Shown here: in pieces, positions 1 to 10,992 of the stretch
Position numbering within the stretch: the first letter of the stretch is position 1
Layout: the number at the start of each line of letters is the position of its first letter
From: Clonostachys chloroleuca
Lineage: Eukaryota; Ascomycota; Sordariomycetes; Hypocreales; Bionectriaceae
Reading direction: 5' to 3'
Length of the DNA: 64,000 nucleotides
NCBI GenBank assembly: GCA_037952775.1
Contig: JBANAY010000004.1
Span: 5,332,001 to 5,396,000 of the forward strand
Position numbers and translations under genes: made by a program
Notes under the pieces: generated by a model
What the model saw: only the letters and a program-made list of their open reading frames with translations
Database searches by the model: none
What the model was told of the DNA's origin: nothing

Positions 1-708
1 TGGCGGTGCTTGGTGTTTGCGCTGCATGGGGAAGCATGAGGCGACTGACCAGGGGGAAGAGCTGAGGCCGTGGTCCGACCACTGCCGGCCATGACCAAAG
101 GGGGAACAAACGACGACAGATGGTAAAATGGGGGAGGTGATTAGTAGCATCCGGCCGTCGCATCGCCCAGGGTGTCGGAGTGAGCTTTGACGCTATACGC
201 TCGAAACCATGTCGCATGCGATATTGACTCGCCGTCGCTGCGTACGACCCACCAGAGACGCTCGTGGCTGCAGCTCGTGCGCGCCCGAATGGTTTACTCG
301 ATGTGTCGGATGGGTTACTGCATGTGGTGTCGGACAATGCATAGACACATCTATTAGTATGGCAGCATGACGTGTCTGGGCTCGGCGCCGGGGCTCGTTT
401 TAAGCCCTCGGACTCTGGCCGCTCGGACGCTGGTCCCAAACAGTCTCCAATCTGCTCAAGCGAGTGAAACATGCGCCGATCTTGATTTGTCAACGCGAGA
501 GACGGCGTCTTTGTCGTGCGGAAGTGGCCCAATACTTGGACGCCGTCGCCCGAGCATCACCTGGCCAGTGCATCCGGCCTGCTGGATGTGTATGTATGTG
601 CCGAGACAGTACGAGTTGGGTATTGTGTAGTCTGACGCTATTATACTGTATGTAATAATCTATGTAATGTATGTACAAGACTGGGTATCGCGCATATGTG
701 GGAGCAGC
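1..708. other. Intergenic, no gene seen
   Basis: No open frame here resembles a protein family or has convincing splice structure. The short frames around 367-678 overlap each other on both strands. The right part, after about 600, is AT-richer and probably holds the 3' untranslated end of the minus-strand monooxygenase gene. Confidence 0.6.
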
Positions 709-2159
709 CTACGCCCTCGTTGTCGGGTACTTCCATGGCACCAGCCCGTGATACGGCTCCTCGCAGGACAGGAAATTCAGGACGAGCGCGTTGCTCTGCA
801 CCGGCGAGGCAATGTACTTGATGGTGAAGTACTCGAACCCGGGCACCGTCGACACCCATTCCATGAAGCGGTAGAACAGCCCGCTCCACGTCCTGGGCCA
901 CGCCGATTGACGGGTCGCCGACGCAGAGAGGTTCAACACCGTCGCCATCTCGGGCTTCCTGGTGGCCTCGTATTGCGTGAAGATCTTGGCCAGCTCCTCG
1001 CTCGTCAGTGTGCCCGCCGAGCTCTGCGACAGGCTCGCTTGCAGCAGGTTGGTGAGCGCGATAACGTCTTGCACGCCTGCAAAGTAACCCCATCCAATGT
1101 TGGGTGTGATTTTGTGTGCCGCGTCCCCTGCCAGCACGATGCGATCCCCGCTCCAGTGCTCCAGCATGCCCTCGTCGAGGTTGGTCATGCCGGCCTTGAC
1201 GACCGTCGGCCAGATGTCGCCAAAGGTCAGCTCCTGGCTGATGTGCATGTCCTTGCACCTGGCCGCGAGCTCCTCCATGTCCTGCTCCGTGTACCGCACG
1301 CGCTCTTGCGTCGGCGTGTCCAGTTCCTCGTAGAGGAAGAACCACGCGCGGCCCTGGCTGCCCGTGATCAGCATGGTCGAGTACTTTGCGCCGTGGCAGT
1401 CGTGGTTCTCCCCGACGCCCATCCCAGGCGGGATCGGGATGGTGCCAAACATGACGCGGTAGTAGGCTGTGAAGGGCTTCTCGGGATTGACCTGGGAGTC
1501 TGGCGACTGCTGGAGGGCGAGCGCCCGCATGAAGTCTCGCGTCTTACCATTTACGCCATCCACGCCCAGGACAAAGGTGCCCTCGTATGTGCTGCCGTCG
1601 GCGCAGAGGGCGGTGGCACCCTCTGACGTTGTCTGGATGTCGACCACCTGCTTGTTTGTCAAGACGCGTTTCTGGTCAGCTGGCTTGAGATTGTCATACA
1701 GGACACGCAGCACGTCGAGACGGTGGAACGCGAGAGGATGACAACCATGTCTTCACAACAAGTTAGCCTTTGCTTTCTACCTCTTGGTTCATCTCATTCC
1801 GCACCAGGCCTTTGTCCTCTGAAGGCACGACGGTGGCGGAAGGAGATTAGGGCGACCTACATCTCATCAAACACAGGGCCCGGGTGACCCTTCTTATACA
1901 GCTGCCCATCCCAGTCAACAAAAAAAGCCCTCACAATCTTCGCCGACACAGCCTCGGCCGCCTCGCCGAGCCCCAGCTGGTGAAGAACTCGCATCGTCCC
2001 CGGGTAGAGGTTCATGCTGGCGCCAACCTCGGGCAGGACCGTGTCCCGGGCCTCCAGGACGACAAAGTCAATGCCGGCCTGGCTGAAGATGTGCGCGGCC
2101 GTCAGGCCAATGGGCCCGCCGCCCACGACGACGGCACAGGGGCGAGTCGGAGCTCCCAT
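709..2159 (-). CDS. FAD-dependent monooxygenase (PHBH fold, PaxM/salicylate-hydroxylase-like)
   Basis: Two exons, complement(join(709..1750,1861..2159)), encode about 446 aa. The join (donor GTAGGT, GCTAAC branch, acceptor AAG) is in frame and gives FDE-I-HGCHPLAFHRLDVLR. The N-terminus carries the dinucleotide-binding GGGPIGLTAAHIFSQAG, with an acidic residue ending the second strand (VLEARD). The middle has the DG-type motif LGVDGVNGKTRDF and the C-terminal half has the GD motif GDRIVLAGDAAHKITPNIGWG. Together these identify a class A flavoprotein hydroxylase that uses NAD(P)H, FAD and O2. Relatives hydroxylate or epoxidise aromatics and terpenoids, and many serve secondary metabolism. No biosynthetic neighbour is visible, so the substrate is unknown. 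The gene appears intact. Confidence 0.88.
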
Positions 2160-3211
2160 GGTCAGGGTCTGGTATGATATGCAGGTCGCACCTTAGCTGG
2201 AGCTCTTTGTGTCAAGAAGATCGGCAGAGTCGCAATATATTTTATCACAAAACCACGTGGGTGAGTGAGTTATCCTCGGGTTTGTATTGGATTTGTGCCT
2301 GCAGTGCCGAGGGCTCTCCTCTCCCCCACCGGCGATGAGGAGGCATTTATCATATCTAACCGCCTCAACCCCCCAGCCCGGGTGGCTAGCTAGTACGCTT
2401 GCAGGCTTCCCCGAGCGGATCAAGAAACATATGATTTCGGTGGAGAAGGGTGGGCTTTTCAAAGGTTATATCATCCGAGCGCGATAGCGTCAACGAGCCC
2501 GATGACAACCTGGCCTAGCCTGAGATGCTCAGATGGATTACGATATTCCCCCCTGGAGTATAGCGGAGGAAGCAAGATAGATGAGGATCAGCTCGGCCGG
2601 GATCACGCCTTCCATGGTGTTTCGCGGACGCATCCAGTGCAGCAGGTGAGGCCTCTCTGTGGCCGGGTGGATGCACTACACGCGCCATTAGTCAACGTGA
2701 GGACTTTTTGTCATTTTCTCAGGCGGACCGAATATGCAGGAGGGAGGCGAGAGCTGCATCGAAAGTGGAGGGGCATGAAATTCCGGAAGTTTGCGCTGAG
2801 AGCCCCGGTAGCAGGTTCTTGTTTTGGATATCGCCGTAGACGACGATCCCCCAGTAGCATCTCGGATTGGGCTAGCACAAACCCATTCTCGGACGTTCTG
2901 AAATATGCTGCCTGGATCAAGCTTGTTCGATTCACAAATACATGCCCACTTGGGTATGGGGAAGTTCAGGGGCGAGCATCTTGCGCTGATCGGTCTTAAC
3001 TAGACCGCAACTGGAAATCACCGATCAAGTTATTCTGGTTGCTGGCTAATAACTTGCATGGACAAGAACCCTCTTTATATTACTGTGCATATGGGTTCTC
3101 CGCTCTTGATTTTATGTTGCGGACGGTTCTCTTCCATTATTATGCGTGTTGTTTTGACGAAAAACACTTCGATCTCGACGCCTTGGGCGGTGCTCAGCAA
3201 CTTGGAACACG
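2160..3211. other. Intergenic, divergent promoter region
   Basis: This spacer separates two genes transcribed away from each other, so it should contain both promoters. The frames at 2193-2487 and 2502-2999 have no family resemblance and overlap on both strands. I see no repeat or RNA gene. Confidence 0.5.
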
Positions 3212-4600
3212 ATGTCGACTCTGGAGGAACTGGCGACGAAGCCGGCTATGCCGGCTCCTGACGGCCAAGAAACCGACTTTAATCAGCATACGGAATACCC
3301 AAACATCCTGCTTGGCTCATTTGTTGTGTCCTACTTCTTGGCCACGCTATTTCTCGCCTTGCGCCTCTACACGACATCCGCGATTGTGAGACGATTCGAC
3401 CTCGACGATGGTGCGTCAACTCGATGGACGAGAATCCGAATTGGGATCTTATTGACAATATCGAAGGGCTCATTATTCTGGCCTGGGGTCTATCAGGCGC
3501 CTACTGTATTATCATGTGTGTTTGTAAGTTGGTGCGAACAGGGACACGTGAGATTCTCCTCTGAATCCTAACCATCCTGTAGGCATTGATTATGGATTCG
3601 GAAAGCATTTATGGAATGTCTCTGCTTTGCAGGCCGCAAATTATTTGAAGGTGACTATCAACCTTGAATCGTGTCGAAAATTTTAACGCACAACGCTCAC
3701 CAGTTGGACTCGAAGCTTCTCGGACCGAGTATGATGACTTACTCGTGGTCAGTCTCGATCGCCAAACTTGCAATGCTGGCTCTGTATCACCGAATCAATA
3801 CCGACCTTATGTACCGCATCGCAATCTACGCGACGACATTATCGATCTTTGGGTATCAGATTGCCTTTACGTATCTTTTCACCGGACCCTGCGAGCCAGC
3901 GAACTCGGGCGCTGGAGAGTGCCTCAACAAGGGGGCCATTGCCCAGGTCATCCTCAACATCGCCTTCGATATCATCGTCATCCTTATCCCGATACCCACG
4001 ATAATGAGTCTGAAGATGCCACGCAAGCAGCGAGGGCTTGTGATTATGATCCTGGGGTTGGGTTCTGGGTAGGTCACTCCACGACTGAAAACACGGATTT
4101 CACCAAGCTAACTTTTATGCAGAGCCGCCGTCGTCTCTGCTGTCAAGGTGTGGTGGGTCATGAAGATGATTGACAGCCCCGACATGACCTACACGCAGGG
4201 CCAGGCGACGATCCTGACCATCTGGGAGGCCAACGTCAGCATCTGGTGCAACAACCTCGTCCGCCTCAAGCCCTTCATCCGCCGCAACATGCCCCGCCTG
4301 TACGCCCTCATCGACTCGACGGGCAAGTACGGCAACAACTACGGCGGCAACTCGCGCAGCGCCGCCGCCGCCACCGCGTCCGGGCTGCGGCCCTGGGAGA
4401 AGGGGAGGAAGGACGCATCCAACTGCGAGCTCTCGGCCATCCGCAAGGGGGGGATACCCCTCGGCTCGAGTACGGACCTGACTAATGGCAACCCGGAATG
4501 GATCACCGTCACCACCGACTACGCGGTCGACGTGGAGGACGGGAAGGCGAATAGCACGAATGGTGCGGAGGCGCAAAGTAAGAGCTTCATCTCGCGTTAG
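3212..4600 (+). CDS. PTH11/fungal-rhodopsin-type seven-helix membrane protein
   Basis: Five exons, join(3212..3410,3467..3523,3583..3650,3704..4068,4123..4600), give 388 aa. All junctions are GT-AG and keep frame. The order is a short outer N-terminus, helix 1 (LLGSFVVSYFLATLFLALRLY), a DLDD turn, helix 2 (GLIILAWGLSGAYCIIMCV), then further helices including SWSVSIAKLAMLALYHRI, a Cys-containing loop (FTGPCEPAN...ECLNKG) and helix AFDIIVILIPIPTIMSL. It ends in a long hydrophilic tail from about residue 300. This is the layout of the fungal rhodopsin-domain family related to the Magnaporthe receptor Pth11. There is no N-terminal CFEM cysteine domain. Signalling at the plasma membrane is the family expectation; the ligand is unknown. 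Confidence 0.85.
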
Positions 4601-5271
4601 CGGGCCTAGCAGAGGGCAACTCTGGTGTATATGTAGAATAGCGATAAAAATATTTAATCAGCCTAGGTATATAGAACGTTGTTACGAAAGTGATCCGATC
4701 CGCATTCACAATATTGTTGTCTGTGGTTATGCATGGCGGTTCCTCCATGGAAATATACAGTGTGCTGCGCCGCTTTGACAAGCCGTCGGAGAAGCTCTAG
4801 CAGCTCCGATAGACCGAAAGAGCTAAGGTGCATGAACGTAGTGGTATTAAGCGTCTAATAATTGCTCGATGGTGTATTATTATTATCATTACCAACTATT
4901 TCTATCAATATTGCGGCCTATATTGGAAAGTTGTGATAGAAATACCTTTGCAGCCCTGTCGCAATGCATGAGCGTTGGCGACCATGATCTCCAACGAACT
5001 TTTCGTCTTCCACCACCTCATTTTCTGCCCTGTACTACGCCCTCGGTCTACCATTCCACTCCCTTTTGTCTCCTCCGCTTGCCAGTTTCCAGTTCTTCCT
5101 GTTGTGTTCCGTTGTCACTCTCTCACTTTACATGTCGAAGTCATCATCGTCCTCATCCCCTACCACCTGGTCAAGTACGCCACCCGCCGCTCCTCCATCT
5201 CAAGTGCAAGCCCCAAGCCATCCACTCCCTCCAATGGTTCTTTGGGGACGAATGCCTCAGACAGATCGTGC
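4601..5271. other. Intergenic, AT-rich then pyrimidine-rich
   Basis: Convergent spacer. Bases around 4620-4930 are AT-rich, with runs such as TATTATTATTATCATTACC, and likely include the receptor's 3' UTR. Between about 4980 and 5240 the plus strand is pyrimidine-rich. No gene is supported. Confidence 0.5.
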
Positions 5272-6189
5272 TCAGTCGTGCTCAGTCGTGCGATGAAAAG
5301 ATAAGCGGCGATGGCCCCCAGTCGGGATCGAAGTCAGAGGGTGATTTGCTGTACATAAATATGGTGACCCAGTCCCCCAGCGAGTCCATCGATCTGTGCG
5401 CGCCGTCCATATACAAGGGCGGTCGAACATCCAACAGGCTTTACACTGGTAATATATACTGTCACCGACAAAAACAGGTTTACAGCAATCTCTCTCGGAT
5501 GCTGACTGGCTCTGTCGCATCATGTAACTGCAGAAGTCGCAGAGTGCTTCTATCACTTTTCCAGCAGATGCGCAGTCACTTTTGGAAGGTCTCCAGAAAT
5601 ACAAATCCGTCGGGGCTGCTTCAGGTTGATTAGCCAGCGTAGTGAGGTTGTTTAGCCCTTCAGAGAACATCTCCGCAAGTGATAGAGCGTTATCTCGAGC
5701 GGTTGCCTGTTGCGGTGCAATTTCCGGCCTTGCCTGCCGTGGCACCCAACGCGCAGTTTGTCCAAGATGATCCATCTGTAATTCGAGAACATCACACGAG
5801 CCAGGTGAAATCTGCGAATCGAAGCCATTTAGAGGCTCAGTATCAGTATGGATGGTCCCCTCTAACGCCTGGGCTATGTCCATAGCCTTACGCCATGGCC
5901 ATAAATCTTTCATTAGGTCACCATCGCTAATACCTTCGTGAAAGTAACGAGCGAACCTCTGTTGTTGGAAGGGGATTGAGTGCCATGGGTTCACCTGAAG
6001 CCATTCCATACGGACACCGAGTCGAGACGCTTTTCTAAAGTCTTTAAAGGGTTCGAGGACTGGGCACCCTAGCCACGGTATAGCATGTGGTTGTCCATCG
6101 TGCATAATCTCAAAGACTAGGTAGCACGGCATTCCAGCCCGAAGGTCATATTTTCGCTTGATGTGAGGTGCGATCACAAATGGGCACAA
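5272..6189 (-). CDS. Hypothetical protein with C-terminal Cys cluster
   Basis: A single open frame of 305 aa of unknown function. The N-terminal part is globular, with WLGCPVLEPFKDF and a WLQVNPWHSIPF segment. The C-terminal third holds a cysteine group, CDFCSYMM...CC...YYQCKACWMFDRPCIW, that could bind metal and faintly resembles small Cys-rich domains of ascomycete orphan proteins. I could not assign a family with confidence. The start is uncertain, because related sequence lies just upstream (a diverged copy of the RDNALSLAEMF segment near 6227-6265), so the annotated start could sit inside a larger or rearranged gene. It could be an orphan or a degraded locus. Confidence 0.45.
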   Translation of the reverse strand: MCPFVIAPHIKRKYDLRAGMPCYLVFEIMHDGQPHAIPWLGCPVLEPFKDFRKASRLGVRMEWLQVNPWHSIPFQQQRFARYFHEGISDGDLMKDLWPWRKAMDIAQALEGTIHTDTEPLNGFDSQISPGSCDVLELQMDHLGQTARWVPRQARPEIAPQQATARDNALSLAEMFSEGLNNLTTLANQPEAAPTDLYFWRPSKSDCASAGKVIEALCDFCSYMMRQSQSASERDCCKPVFVGDSIYYQCKACWMFDRPCIWTARTDRWTRWGTGSPYLCTANHPLTSIPTGGHRRLSFHRTTEHD

Positions 6190-6265
6190 TTGATATGCGC
6201 TTATCGACGTAAATTCCTTCGGGGGAATATCTCCGCAAGCAATAACGCGTTATCTTGACCGGTTA
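5663..6265. repeat. Diverged direct duplication of a ~40-bp segment
   Basis: Bases about 5663-5703 and 6227-6265 share most positions, beginning GAACATCTCCGCAAG and GAATATCTCCGCAAG and both ending CGGTT. On the minus strand both translate to ARDNALSLAEMF/GQDNALLLAEIF. Several of the differences are transitions. The second copy lies just upstream of the hypothetical gene's start, which suggests a local duplication followed by decay. Confidence 0.5.
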
Positions 6266-6915
6266 TCTTTTGTGGTGAGTAAGAAAAGGGGAGTTGATCT
6301 CGACTGTCGCCAAGCAATCCAAAGAGATTGGAGAGCTGAGAGATGATCGGCAGATGGGCTGAGACCATCGTTGGAGTCGGACAGACTGCGAACATCCGGA
6401 AACTCGAAGGGGAGGTCAAGAAATACCGGTGCGAAGAATCTGACCAGACCTAGGAGCCTGAGACAGCACGCGAGAATGCCCAGGGCGAAGAATCTGAGAG
6501 ATCGGAATCGGACGATTCACAACACGTGCCAAAGCCACCTTTCAACAGTCAGAAGGAGTCGAAGGCACATAAAAAGATATCTCACGGACGCAAAGGGAAG
6601 ACATTGCGTGAGATGCACAACTATCGGAAGGGTGAAATGGAACGCACGTGAAAGACGCGGTTTCAATACCTAGGTAGCACTTGCCATCGTCCTCATGCCT
6701 GCCTCAGGTTTGCATTGTGGCGCGTGGCCATCTGCCGCCCTAGGTATCGAGGAAGGAGCTGGTCGAGGCAGGAGCAGCCAAAGCAAGGAAAGACTCTAGG
6801 ACAAGTCCTCAACAGAAACTTCACATCTTCAGCTCACCACGACAAACTCCGTCCAGCGACCTTTCTTTTTTTTTCTTTCGTTTAAAGAGACCCAAATTCT
6901 ACAGGATTTGACACC
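6266..6915. other. Intergenic, with polypyrimidine tract before next gene
   Basis: No convincing gene. A T/C run (CTTTCTTTTTTTTTCTTTCG) sits around 6860-6880, about 40 bp before the next start codon. This is a common feature of fungal promoters and leaders. Confidence 0.45.
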
Positions 6916-7740
6916 ATGTCTCTCAATTCGGTTGACCCATCCCCTCCTTCGCTGCCCCTCAATTTGGACGAGTGGCCATCTGCACCGCCACCACCACGAC
7001 CGACCACCCATCATTGGACAATCTCTCCAGAAGTCGCGACCACTCCTGTTCCCCCATCCCTTCCATCGGGTAAGTCTTCTATGAATTATAGTTTAGGTCA
7101 GATTTTTGATCATAACCTATAACTTAACAGCCAGCCCACTGCGTGCAGAGTGGATGTCAATTGGGAAACTGCTTCACAAATACTAACATGGTTTTCTCCT
7201 ACTAGATGTCGATTTGATCAACAAAGCAGTCGCGCATCGGGCGCTACTTGTTGCAAAGGCAAAGGAGCGCCGCTTCGCAGCTGCAGTCGCTCATTTGAAA
7301 TACTCCGAGTTCGACTGGTCCATCCCTGTTGAAGAGTTTGGGAAGCGATGTTTTGTTAAAGACATGGGATGCAAAGGGGCCCCAATTGAGGAAATAGAAA
7401 GCCATATGAAGACGGTGGCCCATCTGGTAGGTGCAGGTCATGTTGACGTCAAATTGGAGATACTAACGGCTCGAAGAAATGGGATGAAACTATGCGACTG
7501 AGAAAACAAGCATCTATCCTCAAATTGACGGGTCCTTGGGGTCCTAAGACCTCTTCACTCGAACCTCCATTGGCACCAGGAGATCATCAGGATCCGCCCT
7601 CCCCCGGCCCATCCCAGGGCCAGAAAAAGGTGATGAACACACCATCTGCGCAGTATACCAAGGAGAAGAAGACTAGACCGCTAGACAAGGGTTTCAAGAA
7701 AACCAAGCGTAGATATACATCATCTTATCAATTAGAATGA
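6916..7740 (+). CDS. Orphan basic protein, three exons
   Basis: join(6916..7069,7206..7426,7477..7740) encodes 212 aa. Both introns have clean signals (GTAAGT...CTACTAG and GTAGGT...TACTAAC...AAG) and all joins keep frame (SD-VDLINKAV and AHL-KWDETM), which argues for a real gene. The N-terminus is Pro/Ser-rich (SPPSLPLNLDEWPSAPPPP). The middle is a helical, charged segment (AVAHRALLVAKAKERRFAAAVAHL, split here by text only) with conserved-looking aromatic residues (YSEFDW). The C-terminal 80 residues are Pro-, Lys- and Arg-rich and end in a KKTKRRYTSSYQ tail that could be a nuclear signal. No family was recognised. It lies in an orphan-rich stretch with the next minus-strand gene. Confidence 0.6.
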
Positions 7741-8464
7741 TCCGTAGATCAAATTTGGGGATGAAATGTATATTGATAATTAGTTATGGCGAGCTGGACC
7801 AGACCCAAACTCATACAATGGCATCACTAAAAGCGTCAAAGAAGCATTGAACCGTTCAACGTGAGTCTGAATAGAGAACAATCGGAGAAACGGTGACGAG
7901 CAATCCTATGGACCCAAATTTGGCTGTTATTGAGACGAATAGTCGTTATGAACCCGGCCTGTTTTTGCTCCCTTTCGACAGCCAATTTGAACAGGCCTAG
8001 CCTCGCCGTCATCTCTCAGGACAGTCGAGGCTATTATTTCGATCCTGTGTATCACCGTAAAACGCCAGTACAGAAAGTATGCAAGCAGTGAATAAGTTGG
8101 AGTTTGTGAAAGCAGTAGCTCCGAGCCTGATAAAAATGCTTTCAAAGGTCAGTCTAGCTAAAAAAGAGATATCTAATATCTCCGGCAGATTGCATTTATC
8201 TTCTATTCTTAATTTTGCCTCGGTTCTCAAGCCAAGGCGACCCAAATATAGCAAAACCATAGTTTCTAAATTTCCATGTCCTCATGGTAAACCCAGTGCT
8301 CAAATAGCTAGCAAATCTATCCCAAATACGATTCATTCAGTCGCAAACGCCGCCGTCCCAAGCATAAGCAGTCCGGTTCGGAAGTCGAGGCCCAATTTGA
8401 CCCAAATTGATCAAAGAGTGGATGTTCATCTCATCTCAAAGGACCTAGAGTACCTTCAAATAGG
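7741..8464. other. Intergenic, convergent spacer
   Basis: It lies between two genes that converge. A plus-strand frame at 8079-8519 (146 aa, Ser/Lys/Pro-rich) runs into the 3' end of the minus-strand gene and has no splice or family support, so I treat it as chance. Confidence 0.45.
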
Positions 8465-9773
8465 CTACGGTGAGCCTGTCTCATCTTCCTCGACACGTGG
8501 TGCCGAGGGCGCAAAGTGATGCGCTGGGAAATCGATTGAGTTCTCCATCTTTGCACTTGCCGCATAGAGTGCATGGTATCCTTTCACGATTTTTTCCAAC
8601 TCACCAAGGAAGGCGAAGGCCATGCGAAGGCCCTCATCTCCCTCAATCATCCTCACATAGGGCCTCACAGACCCATCAATCTGCGAGCGGGAGATGCGGC
8701 GCAAGATCTTCAGGAGGTCATTTTTGTCAACTTTCCCGTTTCGGCGCCCATTTAGCCGGGTCTTGTTCAACTCGCTGATGTAGGCGTTGAGCTTCGTCAC
8801 ATCTTCCTTCGTTTCGGATTCCACAGCGATCAAATGCTCGCGAAGAGTGCCCATTGACAGGTTTCTGCCATCCTCAAGTTGCTTGGCGAGGTAGTGCAGG
8901 GAGGGGTGGCTATTGTCCTGGAAACGACTCTCAGTGATGATCTCGCGGACCTGCTTGGAAAACTCCGCTCCTCGAGTTGATTTCCAATCCTCGATCAGCT
9001 TGGGCTCCGTTTTGGACCGATGGAAGAGGTCGATCCTCTCCATTCCGAGGGGAGTCATCCCCAAAATACCCCGCGGAGTGATCTTAAAATGAAGGTGGTT
9101 GATCAAACCACCCTTTGCTGCCACGCGTAGTACTTCATTCTGGGCAGTTGAAACAAAAGAGCAAACTCCATCCAGGTTTCCATCCGAAAGGCCCTCGAAT
9201 GCCATCGAGTCAGTAGTGCGGAGCCTCTTGTTTCCGAGTTGGTCTGTGGCGTACATTTCCTCTTCGACTTTGCGCTTTGTCCCGAGGTAGCTGGTGCCAA
9301 TAAACTGCGCAGGTATCTGATTTCCCTTTTGGACCAATTCCGCCTTCAATTTGGCATTTTCAATGCGAAGCCTGTCATTCTCCAATTTGAGCTCCTGATG
9401 ACTGGCTATCAAGATCTCAACGGCGTACATAGGCGCTGGAGTCATCTCTCCCTCTGTGCCAGGGCCGTTGGTAGGACCAGACCTCCCAAAGGTTAGCATG
9501 GCACTTGCAACAGGGTTTCTGGTAATGGGAATGGTACTCACATGGTGTTGGTGATGCTGCTGAGGTTCAAATTTGGGCTGTTGCTAGGACTAGTAGCTAC
9601 ATACAAGTTAGCTCCTGGGTTGCAATTTGAAGGTTAGGTAGGGGGTATTTACATACGGAGGGGCCGTGATGGAGATGCTTCTGAGGTTGTTTGGGTTGCT
9701 GCTAGGACAAGTAGCTACACATAGGTTAGCTGCTGGGTTGCAATATAAAGTAGAGAGGGAGAATGTGCATACA
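8465..9773 (-). CDS. Orphan coiled-coil protein with small duplicated 5' exons
   Basis: The main exon is 9482..8465. Upstream are exons 9596..9542 and 9714..9657, plus the 3' end of a further exon at 9773. Introns 9483-9541 (GTGAGT...TGCTAAC...GAG), 9597-9656 and 9715-9772 all show GT, a GCTAAC branch and AG. Splicing at 9541/9483 creates ATG (AT from one exon, G from the next), followed by SGPTNGPGTEGEMTP. Starting there gives 339 aa. The upstream exons also read open into it, so a longer N-terminus is possible, but I find no upstream ATG in frame. Residues about 30-55 form a leucine-zipper-like helix (QELKLENDRLRIENAKLK). The rest is helical and charged with a basic patch (NGRRNGKVDKN). The family is not recognised. 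Confidence 0.6.
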
Positions 9774-9780
9774 GACGGGT
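9541..9780. repeat. Tandem duplication of a ~120-bp exon+intron unit
   Basis: Bases 9541-9660 and 9661-9780 are two adjacent copies of one unit. Both contain TGAGGTT, GCTAGGAC, AGTAGCTAC, GGTTAGCT/AGTTAGCT and TGGGTTGCAAT at the same spacing. On the minus strand each unit is one short exon (58 and 55 nt, both 1 mod 3) plus an intron with its own donor, branch site and acceptor. Confidence 0.8.
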
Positions 9781-10992
9781 GGTGATGGTTATGATGAAAG
9801 GGAGAAGAAGTTTTCTTTGAGCCGGAGGGGGGACGCAGGCCTTAAATAGTTTTCACCTTGCATTTGGGAAGTAGCGAACAATGTAGCAAGATGCCTACCT
9901 GCCCTATAGATAGGTCTACAAGCGTTGAACAATAACACACAATACACACGACGTGGTGCTCAAGGTCGGCATCACGGGAAGGTAGTGATCAATACCTAAT
10001 AAATACCTAAATTTTGGTGTAATTGCCACTGAGTCTGATGTACCTTGAGGTATCTACACACCTCTTAAAGAAGTATTAGGATATGGGACTCACATCGCGC
10101 TTTCACTCCAATCCACGGAGGCAGGTACTACCTAGGTAAGCCTTGAGCATTACCTGAATTTTCAATGCATCTCTGTCATACAATCACGCAAGTTCACAAC
10201 TTCCGCCAACAACTCCGCCCTGCTCGATAACAACACTTCTTCAGAATATCTTGACCGGCAAGCGTACCAAACGCGTATCTTAAAGATGTAGCACTAACAT
10301 ACGCAATTAAAGCGTAGGTATTGAAGAATGCGAAGACGAGATTCGGGTGTAAGAAACCTTTTGGCCTCACGGCCGGCTACGACCTTGTTGCCACATCAGG
10401 GCTCAGGATCCCTTGCTATGCTTTCACAGCCACTTGGAAGGACTGGAAAAATCAGGGCTACCGTGACTTATCCAGCAGCTTAATCCTTGGTCATGAAAGC
10501 AGCTCAAACTTGGCCAGGTAATCTTCGCACCGGATCGCCTGTTGTCATATTCTTCTTCGCTTATTTACGTTAAGATGAGGCCTTTAGCTAAATATGAATA
10601 TATCTTGTTTTTATTTACACAACATCTTTTTCAGATCTGCCTCCCATTCGTCTTTTACGGAGAAGCATTTTCTTAGTAGGACTAAAACCCTTCCCTCCAT
10701 TCAAATCAGAGACGAAGTTTCATTCACAAGCATCTGCATTTGTCACTTATTCCAAGCACATCAAATCAAAATTACTAACATAATCAATAGTATATTCGTA
10801 CGAAGTCTGAATGGTAAAAAATAAAATACATACACCTAGGTACCAACTAGTTGCAAGAAATGAATATCGCAATCACATCGCTAATCGAGATGTAAAATAT
10901 GCCATTTTCATCTCAGCTCAGTGCAGATCAGGTTCTATCACCGCTTTCACAGCCTAGATACCAGCCCGATCGTTATACCTTTGCCAAGGTAA
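9774..10992. other. Intergenic, AT-moderate, no gene seen
   Basis: Contains the promoter or leader of the minus-strand orphan (left) and the 3' flank of the cellobiohydrolase gene (right). The frame at 10321-10521 has no support. The part from 10560 to 10900 is AT-rich. Confidence 0.5.

Noticed and set aside
641..1626. Overlapping long frames on both strands over the monooxygenase
   Set aside because: Shadows of the minus-strand flavoprotein exon, which carries the DG and GD motifs.
1751..1860. Possible micro-exon in the monooxygenase intron (reads DKGLVRNEMNQE)
   Set aside because: No splice pair brings it in frame with exon 1, whereas skipping it gives a clean GT-AG join that restores the family motif.
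8079..8519. 146-aa plus-strand frame
   Set aside because: Overlaps the 3' end of the minus-strand gene, low-complexity Ser/Lys content, no splice or family support.
8465..9541. A GTG start at 9541 for the coiled-coil orphan
   Set aside because: That GTGAGT is a splice donor with a matching TGCTAAC branch and AG acceptor; joining creates an ATG.
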